Assembly: GCA_002085205.1 (NCBI GenBank)
Contig: NATF01000026.1
Span: forward strand, 1 to 6,826
DNA from: Candidatus Cloacimonas sp. 4484_275
GTDB lineage: Bacteria; Cloacimonadota; Cloacimonadia; Cloacimonadales; TCS61
Direction of reading: 5' to 3'
DNA: 6,826 nt
The position numbers were made by a program, and so were the translations under genes. Position 1 is the stretch's first letter. Every line of letters starts with the position of its first letter. Shown here piece by piece: positions 1 through 5,096 of this stretch. Under the pieces are notes generated by a model, which did not search any database, was not told the DNA's origin, and saw only the letters and a program-made list of their open reading frames with translations.

Positions 1-114
1 AAGGCTCGTATAGGAATGAACGCTCAATCTGTTGCTCACATTATGATAATAGTTTTTATAATTTTAGGAAATATCGGTTATTTCCTGACCCGTAAGAACA
101 AAAATCAAGGTTAA
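1..114 (+). CDS. C-terminal end of a small membrane protein (partial)
   Basis: This reading frame is open from the left edge and ends at the TAA at 112-114, giving 37 visible residues. They contain one strongly hydrophobic stretch (HIMIIVFIILGNIGYFL) followed by a short basic tail (TRKNKNQG). That pattern suggests a final transmembrane helix with its C-terminus in the cytoplasm by the positive-inside rule. The stop lies 14 bases before the next start codon on the same strand, so the two are probably co-transcribed and may form a membrane pair. Too little remains to name a family. An ATG at codon 6 exists, but it has no good ribosome binding site and the frame stays open before it, so I treat the gene as running in from the left. 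Confidence 0.6.
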   Translation, partial: KARIGMNAQSVAHIMIIVFIILGNIGYFLTRKNKNQG

Positions 115-116
115 AA

Positions 117-123
117 AAGGAGG
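117..123 (+). promoter_or_regulatory. Strong Shine-Dalgarno site
   Basis: AAGGAGG lies 5 bases before the ATG at 129. It is a near-ideal match to the anti-Shine-Dalgarno sequence and fixes the start of the 146-residue membrane protein. Such a strong site argues for ordinary Shine-Dalgarno use in this organism, which many Bacteroidota make little use of. Confidence 0.85.
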
Positions 124-128
124 AATCG

Positions 129-569
129 ATGTTTGAAATAATAAGTAATACAGTAGCCGCATTTTTAACCCTGTGCATATTTTCTTTTCTTTATAAAGAT
201 AATCCGTTTTATAAATTTGCGGAAGCTCTTCTGGTTGGTGTTTCAATGGGATACGCGATTCCTCTGGTTTTCGAAAATGTTTTCATTCCGTATGCTTACA
301 GACCGATTTTCTTGAGCCATAATTACATTATAATTATTCCGGCTTTCATTGGTATTCTCTATATTTTCCGTTTTAGCAAAAATCTCAGTTGGCTTTCCCG
401 ATATCCGATTGTATTCTTTATGGGTATTGTGGGAATGGGCGTTCCGATGTCGATGCATTCGTCGGTTCTCGTTGGCGCTTCGTTCGGTTATACCGTGATG
501 GCTCGTCTTTCTCTGTTAATCGGAAGAATTCAATTCTTGCTCGGTGATTGGCTTGGTTTGATTAAATAA
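129..569 (+). CDS. Conserved-type polytopic inner-membrane protein, function unknown
   Basis: This is a complete 146-residue protein, very hydrophobic, with about four predicted membrane segments at residues 4-22, 33-53, 65-82 and 92-118. Visible landmarks are the short polar link KDNPFYKFAEALLVGVSMGY after the first helix, LSWLSRYP before the fourth, and a glycine-rich run (MGIVGMGVPMS) within the fourth. The last 28 residues (RLSLLIGRIQFLLGDWLGLIK) look amphipathic. I recall similar NPFYxFxExLxVGVSxGY and WLSRxP patterns in uncharacterised membrane proteins of FCB-group and related bacteria, but I cannot name a family with certainty. There are no catalytic motifs and no signal peptide separate from the first helix. 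It follows another membrane protein by 14 bases and is closed by the terminator at 584-621. It probably forms a complex with the upstream protein; its function is unknown. Confidence 0.85.
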   Translation: MFEIISNTVAAFLTLCIFSFLYKDNPFYKFAEALLVGVSMGYAIPLVFENVFIPYAYRPIFLSHNYIIIIPAFIGILYIFRFSKNLSWLSRYPIVFFMGIVGMGVPMSMHSSVLVGASFGYTVMARLSLLIGRIQFLLGDWLGLIK

Positions 570-583
570 AGTAGAATGCATTG

Positions 584-621
584 AAAAGCCTCGCAAAATT
601 TATAAATTTTGCGAGGCTTTT
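584..621. terminator. Bidirectional intrinsic terminator, perfect 38-base palindrome
   Basis: The left half 584-602 (AAAAGCCTCGCAAAATTTA) and right half 603-621 are exact reverse complements, giving a long stem with a G+C-rich core (GCCTCGC/GCGAGGC). The outer AAAA/TTTT arms supply a U-tract on either strand, and the T-run continues to 622 on the plus strand. It sits between the stop of the membrane protein gene at 569 and the stop of the convergent glycosyltransferase gene at 633, so it can terminate both transcripts. Confidence 0.93.
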
Positions 622-632
622 TATTCGGAAGA

Positions 633-1910
633 TTATTGGCGAAAACTCTCCAAAATATTCACAAGCTGTTCGGTTAAATTTTTCCTTCCGAAGCGACTAA
701 TTGTGGTTTTATCTGGTGAAATTATTTTTTCCCTGTTTTGATAAATTTTTGTTAAATATTCGACGATTCCGTTTAAGTCATTATAATCGAACATGGTGCC
801 GGCTTTCGATTCTCGCAAAATTTCGGCGGGCTCGGAGTTTACCGGTCCCACGCCTAAAATCGGAACTCCGGCGCCGATGTATTCGAATATTTTTCCGGTA
901 ATGATTCCCTCGTTATTTTTTACATTGTTGATAATCAAGAGTAGTAGAGACGATTCTTTCATCAATTGCACAACCTGTTTGTGCGGTACATAGGAATAAA
1001 ATTTCACAATTTTTTCAGGATCGTTTTTATAAAGGAGTCGTTTTATTTCTTCGTTTATATTTCCGTAGAAATTCATTTTTATATTTTTTATCCCTTTTTT
1101 TCGCAGTTCATAGACTGCCTTCAGCACGATTAAAGGGTTGGATTCCACCGGCAAAGTTCCAAGGTAGTTTATCAAAAATTCATTGTCTTGTTTTGCGGGA
1201 AAGATGTTTTCAAAATCGCTTTCGTCAAAACCGTTTCTCAGCAAAAACATCTTTTTGTCGTTTCCCAAATCCGAAATAATTTTTCGCGAAACCGCAAGCA
1301 CTAAGTCGCAATTTGTAACCACTTTTTGCTCTAACCGTTTATCCAATTTTGTGGCAAGTAGTGTTCTTTTGGCGCTTTTTAGATAGCCCATTGTAGTCCA
1401 TGGGTCACGAAAGTCGGCAATCCATTTTACGGGGAACATTTTTTTTAATTTCAAACCTATCAAATGGGTTGAATGCGGAGGACCGGTTGTAATCACATAA
1501 TCGAACTTGTTTTTGTTTATTTCTTCAACAGCCGCTTTAAAAGCGAATTTGTTCCAAATTATTCTGGCATCCGGAATTATCAAATTCAAACGAATCCAGA
1601 GAAGAAGTTTTTTTAGTTGTGAATCATCGCTTTTTGCCTTCATTGTTCCGTAAGGAATTTCCGATTTTTTTCCGAGGATTTTGCGAACAATCCCGTAAAA
1701 TGTGGGCGTTTTTGTCCGAATTACTTTAATGTTTTTCGGGATTTCGGAAAGAAGAGAATTGTCAATAACCTGATAATCGCCGTTTTCGGTCGTAATAATT
1801 GTCGGAAGCCAACCGAATTGAGGCAAATATTTTGCGAATTTAAGCCAACGCTGAACTCCGGAACCGCCAGCCGGAGGCCAATAATAAGTGATTATCAGGA
1901 TTTTTTTCAT
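633..1910 (-). CDS. Family 4-type (GT-B) glycosyltransferase
   Basis: This 425-residue protein is of full GT-B length. It probably transfers a sugar from a nucleotide-sugar donor onto a cell-surface glycan or lipid-linked precursor at the cytoplasmic face of the membrane. The N-terminal acceptor domain starts YYWPPAGGSGVQRWLKFAKY (9-28), a glycine-rich loop typical of GT4-like enzymes, and continues with ITTGPPHSTH (140-149) and IADFRDPW (164-171). The donor domain starts near residue 245 (INYLGTLP, 247-254). It carries FYSYVPHKQV (304-313), the donor-site region GKIFEYIGAGVPILGV (339-354) with E343 as the probable donor-binding glutamate, and EPAEIL (360-365). The start is the only ATG near the N-terminal motif; AGGA lies about 11 bases before it, a weak ribosome binding site. 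It stands alone, transcribed divergently from the 83-residue gene and ending at the shared terminator. No other polysaccharide genes are visible, so donor and acceptor cannot be assigned. Confidence 0.93.
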   Translation of the reverse strand: MKKILIITYYWPPAGGSGVQRWLKFAKYLPQFGWLPTIITTENGDYQVIDNSLLSEIPKNIKVIRTKTPTFYGIVRKILGKKSEIPYGTMKAKSDDSQLKKLLLWIRLNLIIPDARIIWNKFAFKAAVEEINKNKFDYVITTGPPHSTHLIGLKLKKMFPVKWIADFRDPWTTMGYLKSAKRTLLATKLDKRLEQKVVTNCDLVLAVSRKIISDLGNDKKMFLLRNGFDESDFENIFPAKQDNEFLINYLGTLPVESNPLIVLKAVYELRKKGIKNIKMNFYGNINEEIKRLLYKNDPEKIVKFYSYVPHKQVVQLMKESSLLLLIINNVKNNEGIITGKIFEYIGAGVPILGVGPVNSEPAEILRESKAGTMFDYNDLNGIVEYLTKIYQNREKIISPDKTTISRFGRKNLTEQLVNILESFRQ

Positions 1911-1943
1911 TCCGAAATTTCCTATTTTAACTTTTTGACAAAT

Positions 1944-1952
1944 TTTATACCA
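1944..1952 (-). promoter_or_regulatory. Possible extended -10 promoter of the glycosyltransferase gene
   Basis: On the minus strand this reads TGGTATAAA, a TGn-extended -10 element (TATAAA against TATAAT). Transcription would start about 27 bases before the ATG at 1910. The matching -35 region (1966-1972, minus TTTTTGG) is poor, as expected for extended -10 promoters. The TGG part overlaps the left arm of the inverted repeat at 1950-1981. This is motif matching only. Confidence 0.35.
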
Positions 1953-1981
1953 CTAACTTTTTTGTCCAAAAAATTTAGTGG
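1950..1981. repeat. 32-base inverted repeat (operator or leader hairpin) in the divergent intergenic region
   Basis: The arms CCACTAACTTTTTT (1950-1963) and AAAAAATTTAGTGG (1968-1981) pair at 13 of 14 positions. The only mismatch is C1957 against T1974, and the loop is GTCC. The repeat lies between the divergently read glycosyltransferase gene and the 83-residue gene. It overlaps the upstream part of the candidate minus-strand promoter and ends 2 bases before the AGGA ribosome binding site of the plus-strand gene. It could be an operator for a dimeric regulator, or a leader hairpin affecting translation of the small gene. It is not a typical terminator for the plus strand, because no T-run follows it. 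Confidence 0.75.
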
Positions 1982-1983
1982 AA

Positions 1984-1987
1984 AGGA
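1984..1987 (+). promoter_or_regulatory. Ribosome binding site that fixes the start of the 83-residue gene
   Basis: AGGA lies 7 bases before the ATG at 1995, immediately downstream of the inverted repeat. It supports the start at 1995 over the in-frame upstream ATG at 1818, which lies antisense inside the glycosyltransferase gene. Confidence 0.65.
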
Positions 1988-1994
1988 AAAAGTA

Positions 1995-2246
1995 ATGCGT
2001 CCGTTAGAAAGAAAATTGCTTCAAAAAATTACCGATAAAGGAATCACTTTCGATGATGTCTTGGAACTTTTGGATAGAACAAGTAAACACGAAATGAACA
2101 AAAATTTTCAGGACGATTGTCTTTTTCAAACCAATAAATATTTTGCCAAATTGATGCTTGATTCTCTTCTAAAATATAGACTTATTAAAAAAGAAGGAAA
2201 CAAGTATTATAAAGTTGAACAAGAAAAGGAAAAAACTCCCGAGTAA
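1995..2246 (+). CDS. Small protein of unknown function with a winged-helix-like C-terminal half
   Basis: This 83-residue, highly charged, lysine-rich protein has no signal peptide and no membrane segment, so it is probably cytoplasmic. I do not recognise the family. The N-terminal part (PLERKLLQKITDKGITFDDV, 3-22) reads as two helices. The region 48-74 (a helix KYFAKLMLDSLLKYRLI followed by KKEGNKYYKV) resembles the recognition helix and beta-hairpin wing of winged helix-turn-helix proteins, where a leucine-rich helix ending in LI is followed by a turn and a YY strand. The tail EQEKEKTPE is acidic and probably disordered. The start at 1995 is chosen from the AGGA site and because the longer frame would overlap the divergent gene. 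It is read away from the glycosyltransferase gene, behind the 32-base inverted repeat, so autoregulation is conceivable. Its TAA directly abuts the stop codon of the convergent methyltransferase gene. The DNA-binding role is an inference from pattern only. Confidence 0.7.
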   Translation: MRPLERKLLQKITDKGITFDDVLELLDRTSKHEMNKNFQDDCLFQTNKYFAKLMLDSLLKYRLIKKEGNKYYKVEQEKEKTPE

Positions 2247-3026
2247 TTAATCGCTTTCCCATTGCTTTTTTATTTCATAACAACAGATAGCCGCAGAAAC
2301 CCCGACATTAAGCGAATTTTTCCAACCGGAAAGGGGAATTTGCACAATTTCATCAACGGTCAACAAAGTTTTCTTGGAAATTCCCAAAGCCTCGTTTCCC
2401 AAAATAATTGCCAGCGGTTTCGGAAATTTGATTTGGGATATATTTTTTGCGTTGGAAGTGGTTTCCAAGGCATAAACTGCGATTTTTTTCTTTCGCAAAA
2501 ATTCGATTGCTTTTTCAAGCGTTTCAAAATGTTGCCATCTCACCATTTTTTCAGTTCCCATTGCAGTTTTACATACTTTGGGATTTGCCGGAGTCGGAGT
2601 GTAACCGCAAAGCAAAAGTTCGGAAATGCCGAAACATTCCGCCGTACGAAAAATTGAGCCGACATTAAAAGATGAGCGCAGATTATCCAAAATCAAAAAC
2701 AACGGAATTTTATTTGTTTTTAATTTTTTTCCGTCACGGTTAAAAATCAGAAAATCTTCGTCTTTCGGATTTTTCCCGAATTTTTGTTCCAGAGGGACAA
2801 CGAGAGACAAAAATTCTTCCAAATCGGAAACAGTTTCCATCTTTACGGCAATTTTTCCAAAATTGTTTTCGGAAGCCAGCTTTAAACAATTTCCAAATTC
2901 CGAAATGAGACTTCTTCTTTTAATTTCATTTTGCCAATTGGTTTCGATTAAACCAATAAATTCCAGCAAAATTTTTTGTTGTTTCTCTTTTGAAAATGAT
3001 AAAAACTTTTTTTCGGAAAATTTCAT
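2247..3026 (-). CDS. SpoU/TrmH-family (SPOUT) RNA 2'-O-methyltransferase
   Basis: This 259-residue enzyme of the SPOUT class transfers a methyl group from S-adenosylmethionine to a ribose 2'-OH of tRNA or rRNA. All three family motifs are present in the C-terminal half. Motif 1 is LDNLRSSFNVGSIFRTAECF (113-132), with N121 and R127 as the expected catalytic asparagine and arginine. Motif 2 is AIILGNEALGIS (206-217), which includes E212. Motif 3 is IPLSGWKNSLNVGVSAAICC (230-249), the trefoil-knot loop that binds the cofactor. The first 105 residues are lysine-rich and mostly helical, and do not look like the L30e-like substrate-binding domain of RlmB/TsnR-type members, so the substrate cannot be told. 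It is the last gene of the operon, starting 9 bases after the trmFO stop with no clear ribosome binding site, which suggests translational coupling. Its stop codon touches the stop of the convergent small gene, with no terminator between. Confidence 0.93.
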   Translation of the reverse strand: MKFSEKKFLSFSKEKQQKILLEFIGLIETNWQNEIKRRSLISEFGNCLKLASENNFGKIAVKMETVSDLEEFLSLVVPLEQKFGKNPKDEDFLIFNRDGKKLKTNKIPLFLILDNLRSSFNVGSIFRTAECFGISELLLCGYTPTPANPKVCKTAMGTEKMVRWQHFETLEKAIEFLRKKKIAVYALETTSNAKNISQIKFPKPLAIILGNEALGISKKTLLTVDEIVQIPLSGWKNSLNVGVSAAICCYEIKKQWESD

Positions 3027-3035
3027 AACTTTGTC

Positions 3036-4355
3036 TTAATTTATTTTGTTCAATGCCGCTTTTAAATTTTCAAGAGAACGCTCGGCTAATTTTGCTTTTT
3101 TCAACTTTTTGTCTTTTATTTTTTCCGGTAGCGGCGGTAACAAGCCGAAATTGGCATTAACGGGTTGAAAATTTTTGTTTTCTTTCAATAAATATCTGTA
3201 AAGCTGTCCGGAAATAGTGGACTGCGGTAAAACATTCGGGTTAAATTTCGGGCTTTGAGATATTATTAACGAAACCAGCAAACCGCTGAAAACGGATTCC
3301 GTATAACCTTCCACGCCGCTTAATTGTCCGGCGACAAAGATGTTCGGTTTGTTTTTCAAAGATAAATCGGGATTGAAAATATGAGGAGCGTTAAGATATG
3401 AGTTTCTGTGAATGGAACCAAATCGAAGAAATTCCGCCTTTTCCATTCCGGGAATCAACCGAAATATTTTTTTCTGTTCGCCGTATTTGAGCATTGTTTG
3501 GCAACCGACAAGATTGTAAGCGGTTTTTTCTTTATTTTCCGCGCGCAACTGAATTACGGCAAAAGGTCGTTTTTGAGTTTTGGGATTTTCCAAACCTACC
3601 GGGCGCATCACTCCGAACCGAAGCGTATCTTTGCCGCGTCGTGCCAATTCCTCGATAGGCGTGCAATTTTCGTAAAAGCGGAAATCGATGTTTTGGAAAA
3701 ATTGCGTTTCAAATTCGTGTGCTTTATGTTTCTCGGCGTTTTGCAGTGATTCGACGAAACGGTAATATTCTTCTTTCGTGAAGGGACAATTTAAATAATC
3801 CGCTTCGCCTTTGTCATAACGGGTTTTTTCATAAATTATGTTTCTGTCCAAACTCTCGGCATCCACAATCGGGGCGATGGCGTCAAAAAAATAAAGATGT
3901 TTCTCTCCGATTATTTCCAAAATGTTTCGGGTCAAATTTTCCGAAGTCAAAGGTCCGGTGGCGACAATTGTCGGTTCGTCATCGAGGGCGACAACTTCTT
4001 CGCGCCGGACAGAAATATGAGGATGATTTTCGATGAGGTCGGTGATTTTTTCGGCGAAAAGTTTTCTGTCGATTGCTAAGGCATTTCCGGCGGGGACTCT
4101 GCATTTTTCCGCAATAGGAAGCAGTTTGCAACCGAGAATTTCCATCTCTTTTTTCAGAAGTCCCGCGGCGGTGGTAATTAATTTTGATTTGAAAGAATTA
4201 CTGCAAACAAGTTCCGCAAAATATTCCGTTTGATGTGCCGGAGTCCGTTTGTGCGGTCTCATTTCGAAAAGTTCCACTTTCCAACCGGCGTCGGCAAGTT
4301 GCAACGCGGCTTCCGAACCGGCAAGTCCGGCTCCGATTATTTTTATTTTTTTCAT
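3036..4355 (-). CDS. trmFO: TrmFO, folate- and FAD-dependent tRNA (uracil-54-C5)-methyltransferase
   Basis: This 439-residue protein is of normal family length. It makes ribothymidine (m5U54) in the tRNA T-loop, using 5,10-methylenetetrahydrofolate as carbon donor and reduced FAD with NAD(P)H. The N-terminal dinucleotide-binding loop is IIGAGLAGSEAALQLADAG (6-24), followed by FEMRP (30-34). The conserved block LVCSNSFKS (49-57) carries C51, and the block YENCTPIEELARRGKDTLRF (228-247) carries C231; these match the two functionally important cysteines described for Bacillus TrmFO (C53 and C226). VPAGNALAIDR (87-97), MRPVGL (250-255) and the FAD-contacting C-terminal GQLSGVEGYTES (343-354) are also present. 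The last about 30 residues are lysine-rich. It starts 39 bases after the queC stop with no obvious Shine-Dalgarno sequence, and lies 9 bases before the methyltransferase gene. Presence of TrmFO suggests that the SAM-dependent TrmA route is not used for T54 here. Confidence 0.97.
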   Translation of the reverse strand: MKKIKIIGAGLAGSEAALQLADAGWKVELFEMRPHKRTPAHQTEYFAELVCSNSFKSKLITTAAGLLKKEMEILGCKLLPIAEKCRVPAGNALAIDRKLFAEKITDLIENHPHISVRREEVVALDDEPTIVATGPLTSENLTRNILEIIGEKHLYFFDAIAPIVDAESLDRNIIYEKTRYDKGEADYLNCPFTKEEYYRFVESLQNAEKHKAHEFETQFFQNIDFRFYENCTPIEELARRGKDTLRFGVMRPVGLENPKTQKRPFAVIQLRAENKEKTAYNLVGCQTMLKYGEQKKIFRLIPGMEKAEFLRFGSIHRNSYLNAPHIFNPDLSLKNKPNIFVAGQLSGVEGYTESVFSGLLVSLIISQSPKFNPNVLPQSTISGQLYRYLLKENKNFQPVNANFGLLPPLPEKIKDKKLKKAKLAERSLENLKAALNKIN

Positions 4356-4394
4356 ATTTTCAATAATTTTTCGGATAATCGCTATTTCGGATTT

Positions 4395-5075
4395 TTAATT
4401 TTTCCAATCGATTTTTATTTCGTAAGGAATCGGGTCAATTTCTCCGGCTTTTTTAAAAGCGTTGATGCGAAGAACACAACTGTCACAAACACCGCAGGCA
4501 ACTTCGTTATTTTTATAACAACTCCAGCTAAGTTCAAAGGGAACATTCAGTTTTTTGCCGATTTGAATTATTTCCGCTTTTGTTTTGTGAATGACCGGCG
4601 TCACAATTTTGATTTTTGTCTCGTCTTTGGTGCCGCTGTCTATTGCTTTTTGGAAGTTTCGATAAAAATTTTCCCGACAATCAGGATAACCGGAACTGTC
4701 TTCTTCCACCGCACCGATATAAATTCTGTCTGCTCCGATAACTTCCGCCCAACTGGTGGCAATCGTTAAAAGATGAGCATTGCGAAACGGCACATAAGAA
4801 TTCGGAATTCCTTCCGAACCGTCGTAATTTTTCACATCGATATTTTCGTCGGTGAGACTGGAACCACCGATTTGTTTCAAATAACTCACATCAGCGATGA
4901 GAGTATCTTTCGGTTGAAAATAATCGACGATTTTGCGAAATAATTCCAATTCCTTCTTTTCCGTTTTTTGTCCGTAATTCAAATGCAAAAAATAAATTTC
5001 TTCGTTTTCTGAGGCGGCAATCGCGGCTGTTACCAAACTGTCCATTCCGCCGCTAACAAGCACAATCGCTTTCAT
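4395..5075 (-). CDS. queC: QueC, 7-cyano-7-deazaguanine (preQ0) synthase
   Basis: This 226-residue enzyme matches QueC in length. It converts 7-carboxy-7-deazaguanine, ammonia and ATP into preQ0, the precursor of queuosine in tRNA and, in some bacteria, of deazaguanine DNA modifications. The N-terminal ATP pyrophosphatase P-loop is VSGGMDSLV (7-15). HLNYGQKTEKKEL (31-43), SYVPFRNAHLLTIA (93-106), IYIGAVEEDSSGYPDCRENF (118-137) and TPVIHKTKAEII (159-170) are the usual substrate-site blocks. Four zinc-binding cysteines lie in the C-terminal part, C186, C194, C197 and C200 (SC then ACGVCDSC). One small departure is VPFRN where many family members have VPGRN. An AGAAGGA ribosome binding site fixes the start. 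QueD, QueE and QueF are not in the window, so the end product cannot be decided. It is the third gene of the five-gene run. Confidence 0.96.
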   Translation of the reverse strand: MKAIVLVSGGMDSLVTAAIAASENEEIYFLHLNYGQKTEKKELELFRKIVDYFQPKDTLIADVSYLKQIGGSSLTDENIDVKNYDGSEGIPNSYVPFRNAHLLTIATSWAEVIGADRIYIGAVEEDSSGYPDCRENFYRNFQKAIDSGTKDETKIKIVTPVIHKTKAEIIQIGKKLNVPFELSWSCYKNNEVACGVCDSCVLRINAFKKAGEIDPIPYEIKIDWKN

Positions 5076-5081
5076 TTTGTT

Positions 5082-5088
5082 TCCTTCT
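5082..5088 (-). promoter_or_regulatory. Shine-Dalgarno site of queC
   Basis: On the minus strand this reads AGAAGGA, ending 6 bases before the ATG of queC. It lies in the 21-base gap after the stop of the fusion gene, so queC can be initiated independently within the same transcript. Confidence 0.7.
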
Positions 5089-5096
5089 AATTTTTC

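Noticed and set aside
1935..1963. TTGACA at 1935-1940 as the -35 box of a sigma-70 promoter for the 83-residue gene, or a Bacteroidota-type TTTG/TAnnTTTG promoter using TAACTTTT at 1954-1961
   Set aside because: The sequence 17 bases after TTGACA is only a T-run, and the TAnnTTTG match lacks the final G with a spacer that is too short. Neither is convincing.
1818..1994. N-terminal extension of the 83-residue gene back to the ATG at 1818
   Set aside because: The extension is antisense to the glycosyltransferase 5' end and runs through the intergenic inverted repeat. A ribosome binding site precedes the ATG at 1995.
2262..3039. Plus-strand open frames of 131 and 137 codons opposite the SpoU-type gene
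   Set aside because: They are shadows of the methyltransferase coding strand and have no recognisable motifs.
4369..4392. Two direct copies of TTTCGGAT (4369-4376 and 4385-4392) in the queC-trmFO gap
   Set aside because: The copies are short, and similar TTTCGG words are common throughout the window. There is no sign of a regulator site beyond chance.
4230..4769. Plus-strand open frame of 179 codons across the 5' end of trmFO and the 3' half of queC
   Set aside because: It is fully antisense to two well-supported genes, is phenylalanine-rich as expected from the complement of lysine/glutamate codons, and has no recognisable motif.
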